Source of the DNA: Mikania micrantha
Taxonomy: Eukaryota; Streptophyta; Magnoliopsida; Asterales; Asteraceae
Assembly (NCBI GenBank): GCA_009363875.1
Contig: CM018691.1
Span: 992,001-1,056,000 of the forward strand
Reading direction: 5' to 3'
DNA length: 64,000 nt
Below the pieces are notes generated by a model. It ran no database searches and was not told where the DNA came from. It saw only the letters and a program-made list of their open reading frames with translations. The translations under genes were made by a program, and so were the position numbers. This document shows positions 34,756 to 47,509 of this stretch, in pieces (the first letter of the stretch is position 1; each line of letters begins with the position of its first letter).

Positions 34756-35722
34756 TGTCACACCCCGGGCCGGCGGGAACGGATCGTGTTTTCCCGTCGG
34801 GCAGAAGATTTCCGGGGCGCGATATCATTGAGTTGATAATCAAATGATCAGAACACATAGCACATGAGATATAAATGAGAAATGCTAATCATGACATGAA
34901 ATAGAATTACAAAGTTAAATTACATTGTACATCATAATTTAACTAAGTAAATCTAATCAAAAAGAATCAATGAGTTTATATCTTGATCTGTACAAGATAT
35001 ACAAAAGTGATTCAATGTTCTGTCATATCAAAAGTATGCAATCAAAAGAAAGCTAGGTCTTCTATGAGTCCACTAGCTTATCATTTGCATATAGTATCTA
35101 CACCTGTTCGTCACCTGAGAAAACATGTAATTTAAACAAAGTCAACACTAGGTTGGTGAGTTCATAAGTAAGCAAATTGAAAACCATTGAACTGATCATG
35201 CACACATTCACAATGATATAATTGTTGCTTGTATACTTGTTTCACCTGTTCCACCCAATGGCCTCTCCTTAGTTATATGTACAAGTAGTATATCACCTAA
35301 CTAAGTATGCTTATATATAGGGAATCACGAAAGGGTCAAGCCCGGACGCTATCCCACCACATACTCAACCAAGTTCCACACCACTTGCGATACAACTAAA
35401 GATATCCATTTCCCAACTATCTGAATTGTCCGCTGTGTAATCATATGTAGAATAATAATATAGTAAGAGGGTTTAGTCATCAAACCGAAGTATTGATAAA
35501 CCCTCGTTGAATTAAGGAATTTAGATTATTTAAATCTGATCCTTATATTATTCTATTACTTGTGAGGTTAACTTTTATGATACACTTTTAATTTAATTAA
35601 AAGTATTAGTTAACTGTTCATCATGTGTCTCCAAATGTAGCGTATAGAATCCGAATGGAATCCATTTTAATCCTCACGTAATCAGATTAAAATGCATTTC
35701 ATTCTCTCCTATCCCGCCGTGT

Positions 35723-36300
35723 GATCCCAAAGTTTCCGTGTGGGATTGTATCATGTGATTAACAAAGTCGAATAAGAACTTGTCTTATTACATTATGATA
35801 ATCGGGTGTAAATGACAAGAATCCCATGAAGTTACGTTATCATGATCATCATTTACTGAATTCCAAGTGATCCCAAAGTATCCGTGTGGGATTGTTCTCG
35901 TGTACTTAACAAAGTCGAATAAGAACTTGTCTTATTACATTATGTTAATTATGTGTAAATGATAAGAATCCCATGAAGTTACGTTATCATGATCATCATT
36001 TACTGTAAATGATAAGAATCCCATGAAGTTACGTTATCATGATCATCATTTACTGAATTCCATGTGATCCCAAAGTATCCGTGTGGGATTGTTCTCGTGT
36101 ACTTAACAAGGTCGAATAAGAACTTGTCTTATCACATTATGTTAATTATGTGTAAATGATAAGAATCCCATGAAGTTACGTTATCATGATCATCATTTAC
36201 TGTAAATGATAAGAATCCCATGAAGTTACGTTATCATGATCATCATTTACTGAATTCCATGTGATCCCAAAGTATCCGTGTGGGATTGTTCTCGTTATAT
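35723..36300. repeat. Tandem array with internal inverted repeats in the solo LTR
   Basis: Units start GATCCCAAAGTATCCGTGTG at 35,723, 35,869, 36,065 and 36,263 (spacing 146, 196 and 198 bp). Each unit has a ~50-bp block from GTAAATGATAAGAATCCCAT to GATCATCATTTAC, whose ends are inverted copies of each other; this block is doubled in the 196- and 198-bp units. Confidence 0.88.
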
Positions 36301-37047
36301 GATTAAATGTAAATTGTCTAAGTACTTGATCATCTGGAAATAACTAAGTGTTATAAGTTATAATCTTATAACTAAGTTATTATAATGTATTGATGATTAG
36401 GAAATTATCTTATCATAATCATATGAGTTTCCCTGTTATCTCATAATCATACAAGCATGCATACAATGATATATGATAATAAGCAATTTAATATTATCAA
36501 ATCAAAGTATAAATAACATGTTAAGCAAACTTTTAAATAAATAAAAGCAAACATGTTTCTCAGCCCCGAGAATTAAAATCAGTAAAGATTTAAAGTAAAA
36601 GGGGGCATATGAACTCACCTTGTAGTTGTTGTGTTTGACTTAGCTTAAACAAGAATGTACGCGCTCTTGATTGTACTTGAGTGTATTTTCACGATCCTGT
36701 ATTGATTTCACGATGTTTATAACTTATTAGTATGAATTATAGGGATTTTATGTGTATGTATGTGTTAGCCATAAGCTTTGGCCAACACTCAAAGTCTTCG
36801 GTCTCTGTTGGCCCATCTTTATTTGTTATTGGTTCTTGTAATCCATAGACTTTCCTTGATTTATTCTTGTTTCATCAAGTTTATATTTAAAGCCCATTTG
36901 TAGTTTCATGAAGTCATGTTATAAATGTTACAAACTTTGTTACCAAAGTTGCCGTTTTGATAGTAATCACTTGGTTATCATGAATTTTACCACATATTAG
37001 TGTTGAATTAACGAGTTATAATAGTTCTTTCGTCATGTGGGCCAACA

Positions 37048-38006
37048 AATCAAGTTGGGCCAATGATATGTGGTGTTGAATCACAAAGGCCTTGCCAAAG
37101 GTTACAAGGGCGAGAGTTTAAGTAGCTTTGTGGGCCTTTATTGGGCCCCGAGGGAATTTGTTGGGCCAAAGGTGGGCCTAGGCAATATTTGTTGGGCCTA
37201 GAGTTATATTGGGCTGTAGGAATTGGAATTGGGCCAGAAGTAGGTTGTTGACCAAGTTAATGACAAAGTGGCTCCATAGTGAAGACAAGGGCCTCAAAGT
37301 GGGCCTTGAATCAGTTTTCTGTGGGCCTCGGATGGATCTTGATGGGTCCAATGGGTTTTGTCTCGGGCCTTTGCCAAAAGGGTTCATGGGCCAAGCTGGG
37401 CCCCGCTTACATGGGTTGAAACAGTTGTGGGCCTAGAATTTGGGCTTTTGGACCAAGACTATGACCTTGAGCCAAAGCCTTTGGGTCTATGACTCCATGG
37501 CTGAAAGATCTTGTTACTGGGCCCAAAGATATCCGTAGCCCAATGAAATGAAATTGGGCCTGTTATAATCGGTTGGGCCCTACTGTTGGGCCTAAAGAAA
37601 AACAGTTGGGCCGACTGGGCCTTGGTTCCCGAATGAAAGAAAAGTGGGTTGACTAGGGATTTAAACAAAAGAGCATTTGGGCCCGAAGATGAGTGTATAT
37701 GTGCTGAAACATGATAAATGGGCCGAATGTGTCATGTTTTTGGCCGACTAGCAAATGTGGGCCGGACATTATGCGTGGGCCTGCTACATGGCTTTGGTTT
37801 AGTATCGGTGTTGGGCTGGTTACACTGTAGTGGCCAAAAATGTGGGCTGTTGGACTACAAGGATTCGGCCAAGCATCATATGGCTTAGTAAACGAGTGGG
37901 CCTTGTGTAACTCCATTGGGCCGGATATGTTGTGTGGGCCGACTAGTGACATGGGCCCAAATTAGTTTAGTTGGGTCACATCAATAGGCCTGGGCCGCAT
38001 TGGGCC
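37048..38006. repeat. Cluster of about 30 TGGGCC motifs in the solo LTR
   Basis: TTGGGCC or GTGGGCC occurs roughly once every 30 bp without a fixed period, in a region where base composition changes sharply to GC-rich. Right of it (38,060-38,220) GGCGAATG words recur. No protein frame is convincing. Confidence 0.8.
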
Positions 38007-38661
38007 GAATTGAATGAAGACTGTTGGTCAGCCGTGTGAAGACAGGTGCATGGGGCTTGTTCGGCTACTGTGGTTGACCGAAGGTAGAGTGGCGAATGAG
38101 AGTGGCTTGCGAATGAGCATGGGTGGCGAAGTAACAGGCGGCGAATGGAGTTGCTCAGCGAATGAGAGGTGTCGGCGAATGTGGCCAGAGCGAAGGAAAG
38201 GTGGTCGAATGGGGTTGTCTCATTCGCCCATTGGTTCAGTCGTCCCATGGCCATTCGGCCGAAGGGTTTTCTTTCGACAGGCTACCTGTGTAGGGCTGCC
38301 ATGGGTGTTCCACCATGTTCCAAACCAAGACCTGAGATGGTTTTTCGGAGGTGCAGGTCTCGAAAGGAAGAGGTAGCCCCGGTTAGAGTTAGGGGCTGAA
38401 CAAGAGTTCGAAAAACCCTAATTTTTCGGGCCTTTGAGTTCGATTTTACCTCGGATTTTGTTAGTTTCACCTCCGATCCGTTGTACTTTCGTGTAGTAGA
38501 GATCAAGAGCTTCGTGTAGGTTCGAAAATGGAAGAAATTGGTGGAGAAATGAGAGAGATATGAGAGGTTGAAGGTTGAGAAAACCCTAAAAATGGGGGTG
38601 CCGGGTTTTGAGTTTTAGAGAGAGGTTGAGGATGATGGAAATGAGAAACACTCTCATTTTA

Positions 38662-38676
38662 GGGTTTATATACCCC
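38662..38676 (-). promoter_or_regulatory. TATA box of the solo LTR
   Basis: GGGGTATATAAACCC on the minus strand, about 780 bp from the right LTR end, followed by a pyrimidine-rich leader. It sets the likely orientation of the LTR. Confidence 0.55.
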
Positions 38677-39459
38677 GTGTAGTGTCCGGGTTCATTTCGG
38701 TTGCTCGGTTCGCGTTTCCGTTACGTTTACGGAAAATTACGCGTAGTTTAATTGAATTTAAATAAAAGGATGTAATTTAATTATTTTGATGAGTTTCAAA
38801 ATTGTAAAATGTTATTTATTTGATTTTATTAAATTATTTTCGTTCGTGACGTGTTTCGTTGTCGTTTCGTCAGATCGCGTAACCTTCGCGCGTAATTCGT
38901 TCGAATCGTCACCCGAACGGATACGACGATGGTTTTGCTTTCTGACTTTTGTTTTCTACTTTCCAGTCATTATTTCAGAACTCTAAACTCACAGATATGT
39001 TTGTGTGAATCGTCACCCACGCAAACACACTGTCAGTTCGTTATTCTGAAATAACACTGTATTTGGGTTTAAATTGTGTTTCCTCACTGTCGGACTCAAC
39101 TAAACATCATGATTTCACATTGTTTTTGTACTGACTTGTCGGCCATCTGATTCCTGTCATCTGTGGACATCAGATCGCAACCGATATGTTTCCGAATATT
39201 GTTTGACTACCGTTGTTTCTCATGATTTGTTGTGTTAACTGTAATTAAGTTTTCACTTAATAAACACAACTAATGTTTCAAATGTACGTTGTACTTAATG
39301 TATTTAAGTTTATACGAAAATACGTACAACGGTTTCTTGTATTTAGGATTCTGTTAATACAAGTACTGTTTAGACTTACGTATGCACACATAGAATAAGG
39401 TGAAAGTACACATACCGTACGGACTTGCCGGACGATCTGGCACTTGCTGTTACATTCTT

Positions 39460-41274
39460 AACACTACATCAACTATAGTTGTGTCTTGAACGTCGTAGAA
39501 TCCTAAACCCTTTTACAAACATGAGTCATGTGTTAGATCTTAAATTTGTTTTGACACATGACTCTACTTTGACTAGACTTGCAAATGAATCATTTGATGG
39601 AAAATTCATTTATCAAATTAATAGACATGAACAAGTTTGTTTATTTATTTAATTAAACAACTAAACATAGTCATACGTCTAGTCCATTCACTTTACATTC
39701 GTTTATGTTTATTCATCATATCTTTTCACTTTCGTCTATATTCATCATCCATGCTTGTTTGCTAATTTATTAGGTATGAAGAACACTTATAAGCCGATAA
39801 TTTACATATTCATTTGTTTGTCTGTGTGTTTTAAGCTTGTATTTTTGCTTTATTTTGATTCATCTAATGGTATTTAAACTCTCATGTGTATATTTTTGTT
39901 TACTTTTAATTGGCTTTCATTCAAGTTTGTTTATCTCGTTTATGTTCGTTTGGAAACTTAACGAACGATTGTGAACAAAAACAAACACATTCATTTTCTT
40001 AATAAACAATTAAGATAAAGACATGTTGCCCATTTAAGTATTCATATTCATTAAATTAAAGTTAAACAAACAAACGCACCCAGTTCTTATACATTATATA
40101 TATATTAAAATAAAATTAGAAAAATTATAAACTTTTGTTTCTTTTATTTAAACATAAAACTTTAAAAATAATTTTTAGTTTTAAATTTTAACCATAAAAG
40201 TTTGCGTATTATAAATAGAGCTCTTGATTATTTTGTTTTAGTCATAAAAGTTTGAATAGTAACCTTTAATTTTTTCATTTTAGCTACAAAAGTTTAAGAT
40301 TATAATTTTACTATTTTAGACATAAATTTCTTCTTTTTTTTTTTTTATTTTAGTCACAAAGTTTGAGCATTCTAATTATAGAGACAAACATCACAAACTT
40401 TTGATATTTCCATAATGGTCACAAAATTTGAGTATTATAAATTCAAACAAAAATATTTATAACAATCATTTTTATTCGTCACAAAAGTTTAAGTATTTTA
40501 ATTTTGGACAAAAGAAATTTTACAGTTTTCATAATATTTTAGTTTTATGTTTTTTATTTATTAAAATCATATTTATCGCTGTATTTGCCTTTCTTTTTGA
40601 AATTATCGACACTTTATAAAACTCTTTTATAAACGGATATGTTTTAGGTTTACAACGAATCACAATCAATTTGAGGCCAATTACGAATTTTACAACAGGC
40701 TACACTTTCATGATTTACGACAAAGTGACACAAGGACACTTTAGGGTCTAACAACAGATTGACAATCATTGCAACAAGTTTTTTATTTGCATTTTTGTAT
40801 TTAGGATATGTTGACATCACGGCCTGGGTTCGAAGCTGCACCTGCACCAAGATTATTGTGTTTTTTTACTACTTTAGATTTTTTTAAAGGTTGTAAGCAT
40901 TATTGTGATCTGAGTTTGAAATCAGATTTGATGCCTCAAAGTTCTAAATTGAAACAATAATCGTTAAAACATGCTTTAGTATATGTGTTTTGACATTATG
41001 TGCAAAGAGGAAAATCTAGTTTGGTTACTTTACAGCTCTACACTCACCTTGCTCTTAGTCCTATGGATCAACCCGAGTGCCCGACTTGCCATCAACGTAA
41101 TACCTTCGCATGTATTATTTGGGTTGCTTTACTCGACCCGACCAATCAAAACTCTTATCAAACCAAATGAAGTCTTCACAAGGATCTACTGAAAATTTTA
41201 ACAAAGTCCTCTTCAATTAGAAAATCTTAGAACCAAAGAGAGTACTGAGGTGAGAGGAGTGAAAACCCGACTCA
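39460..41274. other. Intergenic, AT-rich, with a degenerate repeat
   Basis: No supported gene. At about 40,120-40,520 a degenerate unit around TTTTAGTCACAAAAGTTTGAG followed by TATTATAA recurs six or more times, irregularly spaced. Confidence 0.6.
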
Positions 41275-41354
41275 AGGCCTAGTAGATCTATTAGAGCATA
41301 TGACTACGAACCACGGTGTCGGGGGTTCGAATGATCGAATCCCTCCTTGCCCAC
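41275..41354 (+). pseudogene. trnR-ACG: Nuclear copy of plastid trnR-ACG, broken
   Basis: GACTACGAACCACGGTGTCG and the following GGGGTTCGAA are the anticodon arm and T arm of plastid arginine tRNA (ACG anticodon), and CCCTCCTTGCCCAC its acceptor end. Three things break it: an 8-bp duplication around CGAATGATCGAAT in the T arm, loss of bases in the D arm, and a diverged 5' acceptor strand. The similarity appears to go on to the right (AACCGGCCCAAAAGGGAAGG and beyond, to perhaps 41,540), as in plastid DNA next to this gene. Identification is from knowledge of the tRNA sequence, not a search. Confidence 0.8.
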
Positions 41355-41703
41355 AACCGGCCCAAAAGGGAAGGGCCATCTTATGGGAATGGGTTAAGAG
41401 CTGGTTATGACCAGAACTATGTAACAAAATCGTCGAAAACAGTCTTTCTAAAACAGACCAGGTGTGTCGAATCTGAAATAATCAATAATGGGTTCAAAAC
41501 CCGAGCTCAATAACACTCATCTGTATAAGACATTCCTGAGTATTCAAAAAACAAATGGGATGTTTGGCACCACACATCCATCCACACAAAACCATACAAA
41601 TAACCAATACGCTTCCTGAATCTCTTATATGACACAATATGCGATTACCTTTCAACCTGAATCAACCAGTTTGGTATAAATGGATAGTCAATTGTAAAAA
41701 GAA
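41355..41703. other. Probable rest of the plastid insert, then gene 3' flank
   Basis: The first ~185 bp keep the look of plastid intergenic DNA (CCCAAAAGGGAAGGGCC, TTCAAAACCCGAGCTC). The right part is likely the 3' UTR of the minus-strand oxidoreductase gene. Confidence 0.45.
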
Positions 41704-44700
41704 TTACCCTTGTAGCCCTAGTTGCTTTCTTGTTTTTCCAACAAATAAGTCTTTTGATTTAAGCATACCAGGAATCCGCCCGATGAGTGTTACACTCCGT
41801 ATCTGTCCCAAAGCCTCTCGCCTCCCCAATGACACGATTGCCATTGGTGATGTGGCGGGACAGTATTTGACCATTTTGCTCTCATCACCTCCTTCTATCA
41901 ATAGCTTTAAGTTGTTAGCAACCACCAAAGCATGCCTATGTGCTAAATATCCTTGTTTGAGTTCCTACAGATATAAACAATGTGTCATTTAACAAATCAA
42001 TCAAACAAAACATAGAATCAAAGACTGATTCATTAAGGGTGTAAACAAGACGAGCCATTCGTGAGCTACTTGAAATCAACTAACTAAAACCTCAAATCCA
42101 GCCAAACTTGAATGACAATTGGGCCTGAATTCAAGCTTATATTACAGCTCATTTGATAAACGAGATCGAGCCTGAGCTTCATATATCGAACTTGAAACAA
42201 ACCTAAATAGACATACCAAGTAAAATCTCACTGCTCAGTTGGGTCTTTGAGGAGGGGGACAAACTCAAACCTTACCCCTATCTCAACAAGATAAATATGT
42301 TGCTTATGAAAAGACCCCGACTTGAGTCTAAAGTCTAAACTAGCATGTTATTTATATAAATTTTATCTATTATATTAAAACATAAATTCACATAATATCG
42401 ATTAAAAATATATAAATTATGATAAAAAAATAAAAATATATACAAGTGTTATATGTAAAAGCTATAGTTATAAATATATGTTTAATAAAGTAATAAACCC
42501 CCTAGATGCAAGAGAACACCAAGGCTAGGAATACGAAATCAACCATGTAATAAAACAAGTAGCAAAGCTAGGTACTAAGGGTGAACAAAATTTAAAATCA
42601 CACATTAAATTATTGTATTAAAGGAGGAAATTTTAAATTTATGAATAATATACTAGAATATCATAATTTTATTCTGTAATATACGTGCTTTGACAGTAAG
42701 GTGAAATTGGTTTAATTGTCAAAGACAAATTTTCATAGAAATCTAAAACCTTTAAGAATAAAAACTGATAACTATGTTGAATCTGCCTACAAAAGTGCAA
42801 ATAGAGTGATGGTGGTATTAAAGATATAACAAAACTACATAACAAAAAACACATAAATGTCAATCGCCCATTATGCTGTTCAAAAACATAAAAAGACACA
42901 TTGTTGCCGGCAAAAACAAGTTCATGAAACCATTTGATTTTCTTTAGAAAAGGTGAAAATAGAAAATTATTAGTTGGGCCTGTTTAACCTGAAACACTCT
43001 TCGGCCATAAATGTATAAAGTTCACAATTAATTATTTTTTCAAATAAGATTACAAACATTGCATTATTGCATTTCAGTGATACTCTAATTCTGTGAATGA
43101 AAAGTTTGCAAGGTTATATGCCTCAACAATTACTTTGAACGATTTCTGACCCCTTTAACCTGTGTCCCTTTAAGAGTTTTTTACCATTTGACTGGTTAGA
43201 GATAAAAACATAAACCAAACTAGAACATTCCTAAGGAGATATGCCAATGTACCACCTCTATACAAAATAAAAGTAAATAAATAAGTTTTATTGAACCAAA
43301 AAAAACATCAAAGTATGAATAAATGGCTGAACTTACAGGAACATCAGTAACATCTCCAATTGCAAATATGTTTGAAAAACCCTTGACTCGTAAATTTGCA
43401 TCAACCATTAGCCGCCCAAAATCATCCAGACAATCCTTGAGAATAGTCTCTTTGAGCCATGATGAACCAATTGGATCACTTGTGCATTTAAAATGACAAT
43501 CAGCCACAATAGTTTCACCAATGGATGTTAAATAAGTACCATTTGAGCTGGAGTCAAGGTTAACAGATTGACCCAAAATGACCTCGACATTTTTAGCAGT
43601 TAACCAATCAAGGGCCTTTTTACCAGCCGTTTCACCAATAAACTCTAATAATCTTAAACCACGGTGAACCAGCTTTACCTTTTTAGTTGGAAAATCAACG
43701 GCAATTTCACCTGCAAGTTCCACACCAGTGGGCCCTCCTCCAACTATCAATATTGTATCGGAAGATTTGATCTTTTCATAATCTGCAAAATAGATTCGAA
43801 GATAGTCATGCATGGTTATATAATTACAAAACCATTATTCTTTTTTATCCAGAAGGAACTACAATCCTGATTTTTGAGGTAAACCGTATGTTCAGATTAG
43901 AAGCGGTGACTGGTGAGAAATCGGTGGTTGGGTAACTAGTACAAATACATAAATTTTTTGTATGGGTCCGTTTGCTTTGACTTGATACACGTTTTGTCCA
44001 ACATTGTCAGTTTTTTCTTCTAAATAATTAGAGCGTCATATATGATAACCAAGACAATAATTTCAATAATAATGATACAGTTGTTTGAATAAAAAAATTT
44101 ACGAGGTTTTATGCGTTAAAATACACTTTGGGGAACTCTTGATCTATTTGACCTCTGTTCAATTTCCTATTAAGCTAATGTTTATTTTACACTTTGACCT
44201 GATAGAGATTGACCCATTTAAAGTAAATGGACGAAAAGCTCACTTCTACTTCACATTCAAACGTAGTAATTTTTCCCCTTTTTTGGGTAGCCACTAGAAC
44301 CTATTAACCAATGAGATCATGACATCATGTAAAACACAGCTAACGCTGGACACATGGCCTTCTAAGGGGTTAAAAGCAGAAAACCAGTAAAGCTGCTATT
44401 GGTTAAGAAGTTTCACCTATAAAACTACCTGGTATCTCACTACCTCTTCTATAAATGAAGCAAATTATTAAGTATATTTTTCAAGGACAATTCAGTAAAT
44501 TTACCTGCCTCAAACTGCCTGAGCCTCTCAGTTTTAGTGGCATGACAGTTACCCATGTGACCAGTGGCAATCACAAGATAATCAAATGAAATCTGGCGGC
44601 CTTCTGTGGTAGAAACTTGGTTTTCTTTATCAATCCCAATGGCATCAGATGTAATGATACTTGCTCCAGGCAAATATTCATGGTGGTTAATCACTGATCT

Positions 44701-45891
44701 TTTTGCAAAGGATGGTTCGACCATTGATCTCAAGTTTGCCCATGTGATCTCAAGATACTCTTTCCTAAATAAATCAAACCATATGTATCATACATATTAC
44801 ATACCTACATGCATACATGCATGCATACATATATATATCAGAGAGACATTTATTTCAAAATCAGGTTGAGAACGGCATAATGAATTTGTAAACATTGCTT
44901 GAATGTGATACACAAGACGAACATATAATCGCTATTGCTTCTCTCTTCCAATACTTCTGGTTGTCATTTAGAATTGCAGTTCTGAACATTGTATTGGTTA
45001 TTTGGTTCTAAAGCAAACGTGCCCTACAAATATATGCATATGTTCATCATACCTGTTACACATATGTGTAGGCGTTCACTCCCAAACCAATAACTGTTTC
45101 TTTGAATGTGATACACAAAACAATGATAAAACTACTTCACTTTCTCTCTCCCGCTGCTTTGATTGTCTTTTATGCACTATGTACACATGCATTATGTAAT
45201 CTTTTGCAGTACTCAACATATTATTGATTTGCTAAATGTACTTAGCCCTACATATGTATACCACACACACATATATAACAACTCAGTTGGCATTTTTAAA
45301 CTGCGTTACACAATGACTGCAAAACTAGGGGCTTGAACTGGTTATTCCTGGAGTTATTTATTGATTCACACAGAGAATAAAAGTAAAAAATTGACTTAAA
45401 AAAAAACTTATCTAGTTAAATATACGATCATTGATGCCAATAAGGTGTCTTAGCTAGGACAGCCTCTTTATCCACTGAGATAGAGAAATGTTTACCCTCA
45501 TCCCACCATTACCAGACCTATCAGCAAATCTAGACCATATCAATAGGTCTGCTATACTGCTATGTTTGTGTGTTTGATGTCAATGAGGTGTATATTAATG
45601 AATACATGCATCAAACATGCGTGACAAACCAAATAGAGTGAATTTGCAGGTGATCGTAGCCAATTTTCGATTGAACATCAATTGATTCACTAATGGCACT
45701 CAAATTAGAAACTGGAATTCCGAACGCAATCAATCACAAAACGTAGAGAGATGAAAAAAATTGAAAACTTACGAATCAATTAGGGTAAAATCAAAATGGC
45801 GATGTTTATGAAGGGTTTTGCAGAGAAGAGAACCGGCTATGCCGCCACCAACAACCACCACTCTCTTCTTCTCCGCCCCCTTTTCTGCCAT
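41704..45891 (-). CDS. FAD/NAD(P)-binding oxidoreductase, AIFM2/FSP1-like
   Basis: Minus-strand exons 45,891-45,773, 44,764-44,505, 43,782-43,337 and 41,964-41,704 join in frame to 361 aa, near the usual 365-370. The N-terminal Rossmann motif VVVVGGGIAG (glycines 15, 17, 20) binds FAD; the second, ILIVGGGPTG (141-146), binds NAD(P)H. ATG-type motif YLVIATGH and the FAD-contact motif FAIGD (266-270) are present. The C-terminal exon carries GLLPG-like IPGMLKSKDLFVGKTRK. Plant homologues are annotated as AIF-like or FSP1-like; animal FSP1 reduces ubiquinone and vitamin K to block lipid peroxidation, and the plant role is inferred. Unlike human FSP1 it starts MAEK, so there is no N-myristoylation glycine at position 2. 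The segment CTSDPIGSSW differs from the usual CTGKPxG form. Introns are all GT-AG. Confidence 0.93.
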
Positions 45892-47509
45892 AACTATCTA
45901 TACACACTTCACTATAGCAGCCAGATGATAGATTGCAGATTGTAAAACCCTAAAATCCGATTGGGATTGAAATCGGAAATAAGTGCATCAACATCTGAAT
46001 TTCATCAAATTTGGAAAACAAAAACGCTGCTGGATTGAAGGAACGAACATATTCGCTGCGTATAGGGGTATAGCTTTCACCCTTTGACTTGCACTGTAGC
46101 GTCATTATATGCATTTATATAAAAAACAATTTATTTATTTTTTATTTAAAAAAGAGGTTCCCCATTTTATTTTGATAATCTGTTATCCTAAATACTAAAT
46201 ATTCTCTCTTTTGTAATTTTTTTACTTGTCATATCCATTTTTTAAGCTTTTTAAACATATATAAGTAAACCTTATGTTTTTAGTTGTAAACTAAAAAGAT
46301 CCATAAGCATTTAAAATTAAAACAACTACAAACATCACAGAATCATTATCATTATCATCAATTCATCGTTTAAAAATCAAATCAATACGAAATATAAGCC
46401 TAAATAACCATAGTCGAACAAAAACTCAAACTCTATTAAAACGAGTATAAAACTTAAACTTAATTAAACCCAAACATTCCTTTAACCTCTGCGAAACTCT
46501 CTGCGTAAACCAAAATTATTCACAATCTTAAAACAAATGAAGAAAAAGGCATGTAAGAGCTCAGCGGTTCGGCTTCGGTTCATCAAGCAACGAACACGAA
46601 TTAGTTAGCTAAGATAGGTGTTTCATACACCATTACACTCGTTTTTGTTCGAGGAATTAAAGCCCTATGTTAGTAACAACGATCAGGCCTCAGTTCAATC
46701 GAATTTGAACAAAGATGAATTAGGGTTCATACGATTAAGTCTGATTTTTGATGAATTTATATTTTATATTTTGTAGAGGGGGTATGACAAATAAGAAGAG
46801 GATATGTTTAGTAGAACTTAATGTGGAATTAATGTTTGGTGTATTTTGGTTGTGTTATAATGTTGAAGGGTTGATTTTGACAAATTTATATTTAATATTT
46901 GAGGAAGAGGGGTATAACAAGTCAGAATGGGGGTTATATTTAGCCTCACCCTTTAATATAACATGATTTTAAATTGATCCAAGTAAAATACTATAAATAT
47001 TTTAACAAAAATATAATATCTAAAAAAAATAACAATTACTACATTTTAAACAAATATAACATCATTGTTTATTGTATGTTTATTTATTTTATAAGATGTA
47101 TATTTGTTTCATAAGGTATATTCATTTAAAATGAAACTCTGTTATTTATTAGAAACCAAAGAAAAAAACGGTGTTAGTCTGTTGGATATTCTAGTTTTAT
47201 TACCATTGTTTTACATATATTTGTCATTATCAACCGACAATGATACTACGTATTGAGACGATTATGATAACGAGTCAATTTAAAATAAAAAATCGAATTG
47301 ATTATTCGTAAATTATATATATAAAAGATAGTTAATTTCGGGATCAATTGACATCTTTGCACTCTCATATGCTTTTGTCCCTCTTAACAGCCCCCATAAA
47401 TACATAATCTTTTGACTTAATAACCTTTTCACAAGTTTAATACATGTGGTCGACATGGAATGGTAATTTCATAGCTAGTATTTAGATACATCTTTAAACC
47501 ATAAACTTA
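45892..47509. other. Upstream region of the oxidoreductase gene, intergenic
   Basis: AT-rich; 5' UTR at about 45,892-46,060 on the minus strand. At 46,745-46,965 a ~150-bp block (TTTATATTTTATATTTTGTAG and GAGGGGGTATGACAA) is followed by a diverged second copy. No gene supported. Confidence 0.5.

Larger units (their letters stand above)
34756..39454 (-). mobile_element. Solo LTR, 4.7 kb, of an LTR retrotransposon
   Basis: On the + strand it starts TGTCACACCCCGGG and ends CTTGCTGTTACA, flanked by perfect 5-bp repeats TTCTT (34,751-34,755 and 39,455-39,459). The two ends are not direct repeats of each other and there is no primer site, polypurine tract or pol sequence, so this is one LTR left after recombination. 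A TATA box GGGGTATATAAACCC on the minus strand (38,676-38,662) is followed by a CT-rich leader, so the LTR probably reads leftward (TGTAACAGC... to ...GGGGTGTGACA). At 4,699 bp it is very long. Lineage unknown; long LTRs occur in some Ty3/gypsy clades. Confidence 0.82.

Noticed and set aside
37178..38399. Several 70-120-aa ORFs in the GGGCC-rich part of the solo LTR
   Set aside because: They lie on both strands in GC-richer non-coding DNA, overlap each other and show no domain.
41275..41354. Functional tRNA-Arg gene
   Set aside because: The 8-bp insertion in the T arm and the damaged D arm and acceptor would prevent folding; it is a plastid-derived pseudogene.
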